Source of the DNA: Cohnella fermenti | GTDB lineage: Bacteria > Bacillota > Bacilli > Paenibacillales > Paenibacillaceae | Length of the DNA: 64,000 nt | Assembly (NCBI RefSeq): GCF_004801405.1 | Contig: NZ_SSOB01000027.1 | Coordinates: 48,062-112,061 of the forward strand | Direction: 5' to 3' | Shown here: piece by piece, positions 34,501-42,968 of the stretch | Numbering within the stretch: position 1 is the first letter of the stretch | Layout of the letters: every line of letters starts with the position of its first letter | The notes under the pieces: generated by a model | The model's input: only the letters and a program-made list of their open reading frames with translations | Database searches by the model: none | What the model was told of the DNA's origin: nothing | Position numbers and translations under genes: made by a program

Positions 34501-36167
34501 TCTACGACTATGCCAAGGACTTCGGCGTCGTCTCGGCCGTCTACGGCTGGCAATACAAGTCGGCGGGGGGAACGCAGCCGCTGCTGTGGCAGCCGGCGGG
34601 CGCCGGCGGCTTCGCCTTCGGCACGGACGACTTCAGCTCGACGGTCGTTCAAGGCCACTGGTCCGTCACGAACAACGATCGGGCCTACTGGACGGTCGTC
34701 GAGCGTCCCGGCTATATGCGCATCAAGACGCAGCCGGGCGATCTATGGGCGACGAGCACCGGGCAGAAAAACCTGATTCTGCAGGTGCCGTTCTTCCCCG
34801 ATTACCAAGTCGAGACGAAGCTTGAATTCAGTCCGACGACCAATTACCAGGCGGCCGGACTGATTCTGTACGCCGACGAGGACAACTATATCAAGTTCGA
34901 CCGCGCGTACGACTCCTCGCGCGGCGGAGCGATCGTTCGCGTCGTCCGCGAATTCCAGACTGCATCCGATACGTTCTTCCGTGCGGTCGATGCGATTCCC
35001 GATCCGCTGGTCGGCTCCGACATCATGTTCCGGCTGACGAAGCGGGGGGTGACGCTCAAGGCGGAGTACAGCGGCGACGGAACGAATTGGACGACGTTCG
35101 GCAGCACGTACCAGATTCCGTCCGACACGATGAAGATCGGAATGCACGCGATGAACACGGCAGCGAGCACCGTGCCGAAGAACGCGGACTTCGACTACTT
35201 CCATGTCACGCAACTGCTGCCGGACAGATGGGTGGAGAATACGGCGGCCAGCACGCCGATCCACACGAAGGACTATACGATCCCGGGCACGGGACTTGAC
35301 GCGGTAATGCGGTGGGTCGCTCCGGCGAGCGGAACGGTGCATATTCACGGGAACGTCGCCAGCCAGAACGCTTTCGCCGGAGGGGACAACTTCCAGGTGA
35401 AGGTGGAGCAGAACGGAGTCAACGTCTGGCCGAAGACGGGCTTCCAGACGGTCGGCCGCGCCGACACGAGAGGGTATGCGATCAGCGAGCTCGTGCAGGT
35501 GCAGCAAGGAGACGTCCTGTCGTTCACGACGAATCGGGTCGCGAATGCGCAGAACGACGTGGCGAAGTGGCAGCTTGAGCTGACGATGTATCCCGATGCG
35601 GCGGCGGCTGTCAGCGGGTTCGACGACGGCACCTCGCCGGGGTGGACGCCGCTGAACGCAAGCCGATGGACGGTTGACTCGGCCAGCGGCACGTACCGCT
35701 TGATCGCTTCCGGCTATTCGCCGCAGAGCGGCGACCGTCCGGGCGAGTATTCGCTGCTCGGCGGAGCGGATGCGGACAGCTTCAGGCTGTCGCTGAAGGT
35801 CGGCGTTGACGACGATCTTGCCGCGAATCCGGACGCGAACGCCGTTGTGCTGTTCAACTATCAGGATGACGCCAACTATTATTATCTGAGGCTGGACAAT
35901 GACGCTCAGCAGGTTCGGCTGTACAAGGTCAGCGGAGGGATTGCCCGCGTCATCGCCGATTCGACGTCTGCGGACTGGATTCAGGACAACGCCTTGCACG
36001 CCGTCGTCATCGATCGCGACGGACCGGCGGGCACGATTGCCGTCAGCCTGGACAAGCAAGTTATTCTGCGCGCGGCAGATCGCGAGCTGCGCGGAGGGAC
36101 GATCGGCGTCGGTTCGCTGGATGGCGCCGCTTCCTTCGACGATATCGGCCTCGTCGCGCTTGACTAG
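31575..36167 (+). CDS. Secreted heparinase II/III-type polysaccharide lyase, multimodular
   Basis: A 1530-residue secreted protein starting at GTG 31575 (GGGAGGA upstream; the longer frame crosses the promoter). Signal peptide to about residue 37; DNRLRE/CBM96-like module (about 193-300; FQDSYIRAGSAYQN ... AYLSFRIP); alpha/alpha toroid (about 320-560; YTEASYNYSLVALQVFWD); heparinase II/III beta-sandwich with catalytic-type His in GTHGHMDQNALIAYAYG (about 612); DUF1349-like module (1012-1210); a beta-sandwich (1230-1340); C-terminal concanavalin-like module (1350-1530). Such lyases cut uronic-acid polysaccharides (heparan, alginate, hyaluronan and others) by beta-elimination. The GH88 enzyme downstream suits an unsaturated uronic-acid product. 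No SLH domain, so released. Exact polysaccharide unknown. Confidence 0.82.
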   Translation: MNRQSRLGFKLLLCAVLAWAGVLPLPGLPGMPLRQAQATDANGHLTDEELFGAWDGTTSAWTTAGKLDYGYSSGLTPVEAAVKAGDYALAKEELLDYYKTRTGFSAFPLSANGTYTADLTADHILWRSGGSATPETEFSIGETEAEYSVDLTSGVSASFAGGQKEFSYILMGRYKNDTAYAELYSSEQSANRPMLEITAGGTTVSVPAFQDSYIRAGSAYQNVSYGASPTLYVQDSGIAANAPLDENSRRAYLSFRIPTGVTGTITSAVLKVYGQASAGSGGVDVLVVRNGFGYSADTLTWLNSSSDIFSYNGLADGPDWTNPSGAQVEYVWTLSRFQFFGDIVGAYAATGDEKYARESLRLLEDFISQPSAYNVPSTSQAKRSIDVSFRPYLIPRMLEHLYASPWLTPDVFAELLKNVWQTENWLNFDPNAQGGNNWALIEAKGVYASALYFPEFTDAAVWSDTQKQRIDKQISRLVFLDGGYTEASYNYSLVALQVFWDFKRLADLYGDTMTQTFKNNIVKVARYMMDFTLPSGYSPVYGDGGSFQALGTYAQIANDFGDEELQYFASMGAAGTEPQHDSSYYPDTKQVTMRTGWQPDDKYMLFTNSTGTHGHMDQNALIAYAYGKVLLTDTGVNDYNTSNPISKWQFDDVESHNTIRIDGQPQSKYNGLNAVSKDTMTYTGQGSAFDFSEGTTYATTGFEHTRSVLFVKPDYWIVSDWVGGEATATGTHTFEQNWHTMPGANPFIDGTTKAAATQFSDQPNIAIVPASPSSLGGAVVKDGWYGATSAPNEQFVQYSKTAAGPVTFDTVLVPTGVGESRSVTASALAVAPATNAATAMAIDLDSGGRTAAYYLSRERNAVVERSFGTYSFNGKMAYVEKNGAGTIDSVSLIGGSTLSESGTTIIAAKEELEDMAVRWNGATLELSGSKLVADADSSRAIGIAAAGITKVTLNGVELPFAASGGYVYAVRPASVVYDYAKDFGVVSAVYGWQYKSAGGTQPLLWQPAGAGGFAFGTDDFSSTVVQGHWSVTNNDRAYWTVVERPGYMRIKTQPGDLWATSTGQKNLILQVPFFPDYQVETKLEFSPTTNYQAAGLILYADEDNYIKFDRAYDSSRGGAIVRVVREFQTASDTFFRAVDAIPDPLVGSDIMFRLTKRGVTLKAEYSGDGTNWTTFGSTYQIPSDTMKIGMHAMNTAASTVPKNADFDYFHVTQLLPDRWVENTAASTPIHTKDYTIPGTGLDAVMRWVAPASGTVHIHGNVASQNAFAGGDNFQVKVEQNGVNVWPKTGFQTVGRADTRGYAISELVQVQQGDVLSFTTNRVANAQNDVAKWQLELTMYPDAAAAVSGFDDGTSPGWTPLNASRWTVDSASGTYRLIASGYSPQSGDRPGEYSLLGGADADSFRLSLKVGVDDDLAANPDANAVVLFNYQDDANYYYLRLDNDAQQVRLYKVSGGIARVIADSTSADWIQDNALHAVVIDRDGPAGTIAVSLDKQVILRAADRELRGGTIGVGSLDGAASFDDIGLVALD

Positions 36168-36187
36168 ACTCCTCTCGACTGAGCGTG

Positions 36188-36226
36188 CGGCGGAGGCGCA
36201 AGGGCAACCCCTTGCTGCCTCCGCCG
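36188..36226 (+). terminator. Strong hairpin after the lyase gene
   Basis: CGGCGGAGGC pairs with GCCTCCGCCG, with an inner AAGGG-caa-CCCTT stem. No long T run. The gap to the next gene (36168-36423) shows nothing else clear besides pyrimidine-rich sequence and a short ribosome site. Confidence 0.65.
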
Positions 36227-36423
36227 TTCGTCTGTCCGGACAAGCTCCCCAACTCCCAACCCCTCAGGCTCCTAAACTCCCAAACTCTATTTTCCGAATC
36301 TACGACACATCTTCGGAATGCAGCCGCATTTAAGCGCGGAAGCGATTCCAATAAGATAGAACTACGGAAAGCGCATTCGCGCACTTTCGAAGTCGCCCCC
36401 GCCGGTTAAAGGAGAGTTCACAG

Positions 36424-37335
36424 ATGAAGCGTGCGATGACGATTCGACGGGCACGGACCCGGGAGTTGGTCTCGGTCTATGCGATGGTCGGCATTCCTTA
36501 TTTGTTGTTCATGACGTTTGTGCTGTTCCCGCTGCTCTGGATTCTGCGTTATGCGTTCTACGATTACGACGGCATACGCTCAAGCTATGTCGGGTTCGAC
36601 AACTTCCGCGTGCTGCTGCACGACGAGGTGTGGTGGAAGGCGGTCGGCAATACGCTGGTGCTGACCTTCGGATCGCTGGCGATCGGCATTCCGCTGGCGC
36701 TCGTGTTCGCCGTCATCCTGAACGGCCGAATCAAAGGGAAGATCTTCTTCCGATCGGCGCTCTACTTCCCGGTGCTGATCAGCGCCGCCATCGTCGGCCT
36801 TATCTTCCGCATCCTGCTCGCCCCGGATACCGGCATCGTCAACGCGCTGCTGCTCTCGTCCGGGCTGATCGAGAAGCCGCTGTACGTGCTCGCCTCGCCG
36901 CTGGCGGCGCTCACGACACTCATTCTGATCGAGGTGTGGCAGGGGCTTGGCTACAACATGACGCTTATGCTCGCGGGCTTGCAGCGAATTCCAAGCGAGC
37001 TGTACGAGGCGGCGATCATCGACGGAGCGAACGAGCGGCAGAAGCTGGCGTACATTACGATTCCGCAGCTCGGGCCGATGCTGCAGACGATCATGATGCT
37101 GAGCGTACTGAACGGGTTGAAAATATTCGACCTTGTAAACGTCCTGACGAGGGGCCAGCCGAATCACGGATCGGAGACGATGGTGACGTATATCTTCAAC
37201 TACTTCTTCGAGATGGAGGGCTATCGCGCCCAGCAAGGCTATGCGGCTTCTGCCAGCGTTGCCGCCTTCCTCGTCATCAGCCTTGTGGCGCTGCTGTACT
37301 TCCGGCTCAGCCGCAAGCTTGCCGACTACGATTGA
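36424..37335 (+). CDS. CUT1 ABC transporter permease (MalF/UgpA type), second importer
   Basis: A 303-residue permease with six helices and the EAA loop ELYEAAIIDGANERQKLAYITIPQL. Its N-terminus (YAMVGIPYLLFMTFVLFPLLWILRYAFYD) is characteristic. AAAGGAGAG precedes the ATG. It starts an operon of permease, permease, binding protein and GH88 enzyme placed directly after the lyase, so uptake of the lyase products is the likely job. Confidence 0.92.
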   Translation: MKRAMTIRRARTRELVSVYAMVGIPYLLFMTFVLFPLLWILRYAFYDYDGIRSSYVGFDNFRVLLHDEVWWKAVGNTLVLTFGSLAIGIPLALVFAVILNGRIKGKIFFRSALYFPVLISAAIVGLIFRILLAPDTGIVNALLLSSGLIEKPLYVLASPLAALTTLILIEVWQGLGYNMTLMLAGLQRIPSELYEAAIIDGANERQKLAYITIPQLGPMLQTIMMLSVLNGLKIFDLVNVLTRGQPNHGSETMVTYIFNYFFEMEGYRAQQGYAASASVAAFLVISLVALLYFRLSRKLADYD

Positions 37336-37356
37336 ACGAAAGGACGAGATTCGTTG

Positions 37357-38235
37357 ATGACAAGAACGCACAAGAGCTCCTCCAGGCCGTTCGGGGCTCG
37401 CGCGGCGGCGAAGCCGCTGCTCTACCTGCTGCTGATCGCGGCAACGGCCGTCGCTTTGTTCCCGGTCGCATACGTCTTCATGGCGTCGTTCAAGACGCCG
37501 CAGGAGCTGCTCGTCGGCGGAACGAGGCTGCTGCCGAAGAAGTTCACGTTCGACAACTACGTTACCGCCTGGAACGCGGCGAACTTCTCCCGCTATACGC
37601 TGAACAGCGTCTGTTATGCCGGCATCGTCACCGCCTGCACGGTGCTGTTCTCGACCATGCTTGGCTATGGCTTCGAACGCAAGCGCTTTCCCGGCAGGAA
37701 GTTTATGCTTGGCAGCTTCTACTTCTCGATGTTTGTCGCCGGCGCGGTGACGATCTACCCGGTATTCAAGCTCATTGTCGGCGCGCAGCTTCATCATTCG
37801 TTACTGGGACTCATTCTTGCCACGCTCGGCGGAAGCTCCATTCTGCCGACGCTGCTCGTCATCGGCTACCTGAAGGGCATTCCGCGCGAGCTTGACGAAT
37901 CGGCGATCATCGACGGCTGCGGCGCGTTCGGCGTCTATGCCAAGGTGCTGCTCCCCATGCTGACGCCGGTCATCGGCGTCGTGACGATGATCACGTTCCA
38001 GGGAACGTGGAACAACTACATGCTGCCGCTGGCGCTGACGCTTACCCAGCCGGACAACCGGCCGCTGTCGGTCGGCGTTACGTCGCTCGCTTACGTCACC
38101 GGGCAGCAAGGGATGGCGCAGTGGGATCTGCTGATCGCAGGGTCCTGCATGGCGATCGTGCCGATCGCAATCGTCTACCTGTGGGCCAACCGGTTCTTTG
38201 TCGGCGGCTTGTCCGCCGGCGCGATCAAAGGCTGA
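37357..38235 (+). CDS. CUT1 ABC transporter permease (MalG/UgpE type), second importer
   Basis: A 292-residue permease with six helices and the EAA loop ELDESAIIDGCGAFGVYAKVLLPML; ends FVGGLSAGAIKG as usual. TTG at 37354 or ATG at 37357 could start it; AAAGGA lies 9 and 12 bases before them. ATG is given. Follows the first permease by 21 bases. Confidence 0.92.
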   Translation: MTRTHKSSSRPFGARAAAKPLLYLLLIAATAVALFPVAYVFMASFKTPQELLVGGTRLLPKKFTFDNYVTAWNAANFSRYTLNSVCYAGIVTACTVLFSTMLGYGFERKRFPGRKFMLGSFYFSMFVAGAVTIYPVFKLIVGAQLHHSLLGLILATLGGSSILPTLLVIGYLKGIPRELDESAIIDGCGAFGVYAKVLLPMLTPVIGVVTMITFQGTWNNYMLPLALTLTQPDNRPLSVGVTSLAYVTGQQGMAQWDLLIAGSCMAIVPIAIVYLWANRFFVGGLSAGAIKG

Positions 38236-38346
38236 TCGAGTTAAGGCTGATCGAGTTGATAATAGCGGATATGAGTGCCGCAGGCATCGTGCACATGCCC
38301 CGGCTTCATATATAATGAATTCATCCAATCAAGGGGGAACGGAACC

Positions 38347-39786
38347 ATGAAGTGGGCAGGCAGCAAGGAGAACAGAGGGCTCGCTCTCACGCTGGCACTG
38401 ACGCTCGGCTTGTCGGCGATCGCAGCCGGCTGCGGCAACAACAATAACGGGGCAGCGACATCGACCTCCGGCGCTTCGCCGTCGGCGAACGAGGAGCTGA
38501 CGCAACAATCGCCGGCAAGCGAGGGACCGAAGACGAAGATTGCATTCTGGTCCCATCAGTCCAATCTGAAGGACAAGATGACCGAACTGATCGACGAGTA
38601 CAACCGCACGAATACGGACGGCATCGAGATCGACCTCAACGTCGTCGCGGACAAGTACAACGATGTGCTCAGTCTCGCCTTCTCGACGGGGGAAGGTCCG
38701 GATATCTTCACGATCACGGGACCGTCCAGCACGCGCAAGATGGTGGACAACAAGTGGGGGCAGCCGTTGAACGACTTCATCACGGACGAGTTCAAAGCGA
38801 GATTCCTCGACGGCGTGTGGGTCGAGAACAACAATGTGATCGGCGGACAGATTTACACGTTAACCGACTCGGCTTCGACGATGCGCCTGCTCTACAACAA
38901 GAGCCTGTTCGCGGAGGCGGGCCTTGATCCGGAGAAGCCGCCGACCACGTTCGCCGAGCTGCGCGATTATGCGAAGAAGATCAAGGAAGCGAGCGGCGGC
39001 AAGGCGGCCGGCTTCGGCTTGCCGATGGCCGACGGCTACAATATCGACGTCGCGATGCTCAATACGTTGGGGTACAGCGCGATCGGGCTTAATCGCGGGT
39101 TCGATCATGCGCAGGGCAAGTTCGACTTCGCGCCGTATAAGCCGTTGCTTGAGCTGTTCTCCGGCATGCAGCAGGATGGAAGCATGCTCGAAGGCGCTCT
39201 GCTGGTGAGCGCCGACCAGGGGCGGGCGAAGTTCGCGGAGGGCTCGATCGGCATGTTCGGCGGAGCCTCCTGGGACCCCGGCATCTATGCGGGCATGGAC
39301 ATCGGCTTCGATGTCGGCGTCGCGGAATTCCCGACGATCGACGGCACCGCGAAGGGCAAGTCGTCGATCCAGACCGGCTCCGGCTACATGATGTCCGCGA
39401 CCGCGAAGGATAAAGAGAAGACATGGAAGGCGATGGAGTTTATTTTCTCCACAGGGTTCATGGGCGAGCTCGTCAAGCAGGCCGGCGGCATCTCGCTGCT
39501 GAAGGACATTGCCGGCAATCCGGCCTATCAGTCGGACCTCAAGCTGCTGGACCAGTTCCAGATCAACGACGACGAGACGGTGTGGCCGCCGTTCCCTCCG
39601 GGTCTGAAGCTGCAGGGGGACGCCATGCAGGCGGTGTTCATCCAGGTGATCAACGGGCAGCGCAAGGTCGACGACGCCCTGGCCGATCTGACGAAGCGGT
39701 ATAACGAAGCGTTCGATCAGGCGATAGCCGAAGGCTCGTACACCCGCGAATCGTATACGATTCCAGGCTTCAATCCGCTGGGCTGA
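38347..39786 (+). CDS. CUT1 ABC transporter sugar-binding lipoprotein, second importer
   Basis: A 479-residue extracellular binding protein with lipoprotein signal (GLSAIAAGCGNNNN), acidic/Ser linker and the family 1 fold (IAFWSHQSNLKDKMTELIDEYN ... YTLTDSASTMRLLYNKSLFAEAGLDP). AAGGGGG lies 9 bases before the ATG. Here the binding protein follows the permeases, opposite to the first importer. No ATPase gene is nearby. Likely ligand: unsaturated oligosaccharides from the lyase, by context only. Confidence 0.9.
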   Translation: MKWAGSKENRGLALTLALTLGLSAIAAGCGNNNNGAATSTSGASPSANEELTQQSPASEGPKTKIAFWSHQSNLKDKMTELIDEYNRTNTDGIEIDLNVVADKYNDVLSLAFSTGEGPDIFTITGPSSTRKMVDNKWGQPLNDFITDEFKARFLDGVWVENNNVIGGQIYTLTDSASTMRLLYNKSLFAEAGLDPEKPPTTFAELRDYAKKIKEASGGKAAGFGLPMADGYNIDVAMLNTLGYSAIGLNRGFDHAQGKFDFAPYKPLLELFSGMQQDGSMLEGALLVSADQGRAKFAEGSIGMFGGASWDPGIYAGMDIGFDVGVAEFPTIDGTAKGKSSIQTGSGYMMSATAKDKEKTWKAMEFIFSTGFMGELVKQAGGISLLKDIAGNPAYQSDLKLLDQFQINDDETVWPPFPPGLKLQGDAMQAVFIQVINGQRKVDDALADLTKRYNEAFDQAIAEGSYTRESYTIPGFNPLG

Positions 39787-39854
39787 CGTCGGAGCGGACG
39801 AGCGGCTGAAGATGCAACGACGATAAGCGTGCACCACGACAATGACGGCTCCGT

Positions 39855-39888
39855 CCGGCATCCCGCAGCTTCCTCTGCGGGATGTCGG
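39855..39888 (+). other. Intercistronic hairpin between binding-protein gene and GH88 gene
   Basis: CCGGCATCCCGCAG pairs with CTGCGGGATGTCGG (one G-T) around CTTCCT: a 14-bp stem with no T tract, placed just upstream of the GH88 ribosome site. Such hairpins often stabilise the 3' end of binding-protein mRNA. Confidence 0.65.
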
Positions 39889-39911
39889 TGCGCCGCAAGG
39901 AGAAGTGAACA

Positions 39912-41096
39912 ATGGTGGAGACGGGTTACGAAGCGGAAGGATGGACGGCGGAAGCCGAACGCGAGCTTGAGCGCATCACGGAGCGCATCCGCAAGGGGGC
40001 GGCCGCATACGGCACGAGGTTCCCGCACCTCTCGCGGGACGGCGTGTATTCGAATCGGCTGAACGAAGACGGCAGTTGGACCGGCTCGTTCTGGACGGGG
40101 ATGGTGCTGCTTGCCTATCGGCTGACGGGAGACTCCGAATGGCTAGCCTATTTATCTCGTTATTTGCCGGTCTATGAGCATCGGCTGCGGGAGGGATACT
40201 TGGACCATGACGTCGGATTCCTGTACCAACTGTACGCCGTGAAGCTGTATGACGCGACGGGAGCGGAGGGCGCCCGCAGCCTGGCGGTCGGGGCGGCCGA
40301 CGAGCTGCTGAAGCGCTTCAATCCGGCCGGCGGCTTCATCCGGGCGTGGGGACGGCTTGAGGAGGATCGACTCCGCGGCAAAATGATCATCGACTGCCTG
40401 CTGAACCTGCCGTTGCTCTGGTCGGCGACGAGGCTGACCGGCAATCCCGCGTACGCTTCCGCCGCGGAGCGGCACGCGCGGCAGGCGATGAAGCACCATA
40501 TTCGCCCCGACGGATCGTCCTATCATACGTTCGACTTCGATCCGGACACCGGAGAGCCGATCGGCGGCTTCAACGAGGGCGGGTATGCCGACGAATCGTG
40601 CTGGTCCAGAGGCCAGGCTTGGGGCATCTACGGCTTCGCCCTTGCTTACCGCCATACCGGCGATCCCTCGTTCGCGGCGGCGGCAGCGGCGATGGCCGAC
40701 TACTTCGTCGCCCGCCTGCCGGAAGACGAGGTGCCGCTCTGGGACTTCAAGCTGCCGGAGGGGGAGGCGGTCGACGCGGCGAAGGACGCCTCGGCGGCGG
40801 CGATCGCCTGCTGCGGCCTGCTTGAGCTGTCCCGCTGCGGTCTGTTCGAGACCGAGCGCCGCTTGGGGTACGAGCGGCGGGCGCTGCGGATGCTCGCTTC
40901 CCTGCGGAAGCGCTATACGCTGCTTGAAGAAGCCGACAAGGAAGCCGTGCTGAAGCGCTGCTACGGCCGGGTCGAGGGCGTCGTGACGGAGCTGAGCGCC
41001 ATCTGGGGCGATTACTATTACATGGAGGCCCATCTGCTCGCTTCCGGCCGTCAGCCGGACATGTGGACGACAACAAGCGGCAGCGGAGGAGAATAG
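39912..41096 (+). CDS. GH88-family unsaturated glucuronyl hydrolase
   Basis: A 394-residue cytoplasmic enzyme (no signal) with the alpha/alpha-barrel motifs of GH88. The two catalytic Asp residues are in DHDVGFLYQLYAV (about residue 97) and GKMIIDCLLNLPLLW (about 158); DESCWSRGQAWGIYGFALAY and DASAAAIACCGLLEL are further signatures. Such enzymes hydrolyse the unsaturated uronic acid left at the non-reducing end by polysaccharide lyases. AAGGAG is 9 bases before the ATG. Placed after an importer and near a heparinase-type lyase, it completes a degradation route for a glycosaminoglycan-like or other uronic polymer. Confidence 0.9.
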   Translation: MVETGYEAEGWTAEAERELERITERIRKGAAAYGTRFPHLSRDGVYSNRLNEDGSWTGSFWTGMVLLAYRLTGDSEWLAYLSRYLPVYEHRLREGYLDHDVGFLYQLYAVKLYDATGAEGARSLAVGAADELLKRFNPAGGFIRAWGRLEEDRLRGKMIIDCLLNLPLLWSATRLTGNPAYASAAERHARQAMKHHIRPDGSSYHTFDFDPDTGEPIGGFNEGGYADESCWSRGQAWGIYGFALAYRHTGDPSFAAAAAAMADYFVARLPEDEVPLWDFKLPEGEAVDAAKDASAAAIACCGLLELSRCGLFETERRLGYERRALRMLASLRKRYTLLEEADKEAVLKRCYGRVEGVVTELSAIWGDYYYMEAHLLASGRQPDMWTTTSGSGGE

Positions 41097-41177
41097 CGGC
41101 CCGTGCGCTTGTCCCTCTCGGGTGCAGGAACTACAATGGAATCGACGGAATGATAAACCCGGATGCCGAGGTGGAGT

Positions 41178-42968
41178 ATGCCGCTCTACACCCGATTGCT
41201 GCTTTCCTTTCTGATTGCGATTATCGTCCCATCGTTGTTCGTCGGCTTATTTTCCTATGGGAAAGTAAGCAGTGCGATTGAGGAGGAAGTTACCAGCTCG
41301 GTCAAGACGACGATTCAGCAAGTCAACCTGAACCTGAAGGTGCATATCGATCAGGCGGTCGAGCTGTCGACCACCGTCTATATCAACAGCCTGGTTCAGT
41401 CGATGCTGGGCAACCGGACGAAGCTGGAGCTGGCTGTCTATCAAGATGACATCAAGCAGTTGCAAGAGACGATCGCCAACATTACGAATTACCAGAAGCT
41501 GTACACGATTCGGCTGTTCTACCGCGACGTCGGGCAGTTCCCGTCCGGCTTCGACATCGGGGAACTGAGGCCGATCGGTTCGCTCGAGAGCGCGGAGGCT
41601 TACCGCGAGGCGACCGAAAGGCTTAACGGCATGTACTGGACCGCGGATGCGCTGCCGATCGAGCGCGCCTCGGACGAACCGGAGATTACGCTCATCCGCA
41701 GAATTCGCAGCATGACGGACGAGAGGGACATCGGCGCGATGACGATCAGCCTGCCCGAGACGCGAATATGGGACATCGTGCGAGACGTCAAGATCGGACA
41801 GACCGGCTTCGTCTTCCTCATCGACGATTCGGGCAGGATCGTGTCGCATTACAATAAAGAGCTGCTGGGTCAGAGCCTGGCGGACAAACCGTACTTCGGG
41901 CGAATTCGTGCGGAGGGCCAATCGGGAGACTTCCGGATCGGCATCGACGGCACGACGTATTTGTTCGTCTACCAAGCGATTGAAGGAACGACGTGGAAGC
42001 TCGTCGGGTTCGTCGATACGAAGGAGCTGCGCAGCCGGATCGAAGGCATCAAGGTAGCGGCGATCGTCAGCGCACTCGTCTGCTTCGGACTCGCCATCGT
42101 GTATTCCGTCTATACGTCCAGCCGCTTGGCCAGAAGGATCGGCAATCTGATCAAAGCGATGCGTAAGCTCGAGGGCGGACTGATCGGCGTTCAGGCGAAG
42201 CCGTCCCGGCGCAGCAACGACGAGATCTCCCAACTGTACGACCACTTCAACCGCATGTCGTCGGAGCTCAAGGATTATGTCGAAGAGATCGGCGAGTCGA
42301 ACAAGCGGGCGCGAACGGCGGAGATGAAGGCGCTTCAGCATCAGATTAATCCGCATTTTCTATATAATACGCTTGATGCGATCAACTGGATGGCCGCAAC
42401 CAGGTACAAGGCCAGGGACATCAGCTCCATGGTCACCTCGCTGGCCCGGCTGTTCCGGCTCAGCCTGAACAAGGACAAAGAAGAGATGGCTCTCGCAAGC
42501 GAGATCGAGCACGTCGAATGTTACGTCGCCATCCAGCAGATTCGCTTCGACAACGAGTTCAGCTTGGACGTCGCCATCGAGCCGGGACTGGAACGGGAGC
42601 CGGTCATCAAGCTGATCCTGCAGCCGCTCGTCGAGAACGCGATTCTCCATGGCTTCGAAGGGATTGATTATCCCGGCTTGATTCGGATCGAGGCGCGCAA
42701 GAACGGGCACGCGATCGAGATTCGCATTCTCGACAACGGAGTCGGCTGCGATGCGGCTGCGATCAACCGGATGCTGGAGGAGCCGGCGGCGCAATCGGCA
42801 GACGAATCGTCGGGCTACGGCTTGCGCAATGTGAACGAGCGGATCAAGCTCTATTACGGTCCCGCATACGGCTTGACGTTCCGCGCGAGGGAGGACGGCG
42901 CTTCGGGAACGGTCGTCGAGGTGCGCTTGGCGGCGGGAATCGACGGGAGAGGGGGAGGAGCGGCATGA
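41178..42968 (+). CDS. YesM-type sensor histidine kinase, second system
   Basis: A 596-residue membrane kinase: membrane helix (LLLSFLIAIIVPSLFVGLFSYG), an extracellular Cache-like domain (about 30-285), second helix (VAAIVSALVCFGLAIVYSVYT), HAMP, His_kinase domain with phospho-acceptor in LQHQINPHFLYNTLDAINW, and HATPase (LVENAILHGFEG, LDNGVGCDA, SSGYGLRNVNERIKLYYG). The ATG at 41178 is preferred because GAGGTGGAG precedes it; ATG 41163 in the same frame is possible. It overlaps its regulator gene by four bases. Probably senses products of the lyase. Confidence 0.88.
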   Translation: MPLYTRLLLSFLIAIIVPSLFVGLFSYGKVSSAIEEEVTSSVKTTIQQVNLNLKVHIDQAVELSTTVYINSLVQSMLGNRTKLELAVYQDDIKQLQETIANITNYQKLYTIRLFYRDVGQFPSGFDIGELRPIGSLESAEAYREATERLNGMYWTADALPIERASDEPEITLIRRIRSMTDERDIGAMTISLPETRIWDIVRDVKIGQTGFVFLIDDSGRIVSHYNKELLGQSLADKPYFGRIRAEGQSGDFRIGIDGTTYLFVYQAIEGTTWKLVGFVDTKELRSRIEGIKVAAIVSALVCFGLAIVYSVYTSSRLARRIGNLIKAMRKLEGGLIGVQAKPSRRSNDEISQLYDHFNRMSSELKDYVEEIGESNKRARTAEMKALQHQINPHFLYNTLDAINWMAATRYKARDISSMVTSLARLFRLSLNKDKEEMALASEIEHVECYVAIQQIRFDNEFSLDVAIEPGLEREPVIKLILQPLVENAILHGFEGIDYPGLIRIEARKNGHAIEIRILDNGVGCDAAAINRMLEEPAAQSADESSGYGLRNVNERIKLYYGPAYGLTFRAREDGASGTVVEVRLAAGIDGRGGGAA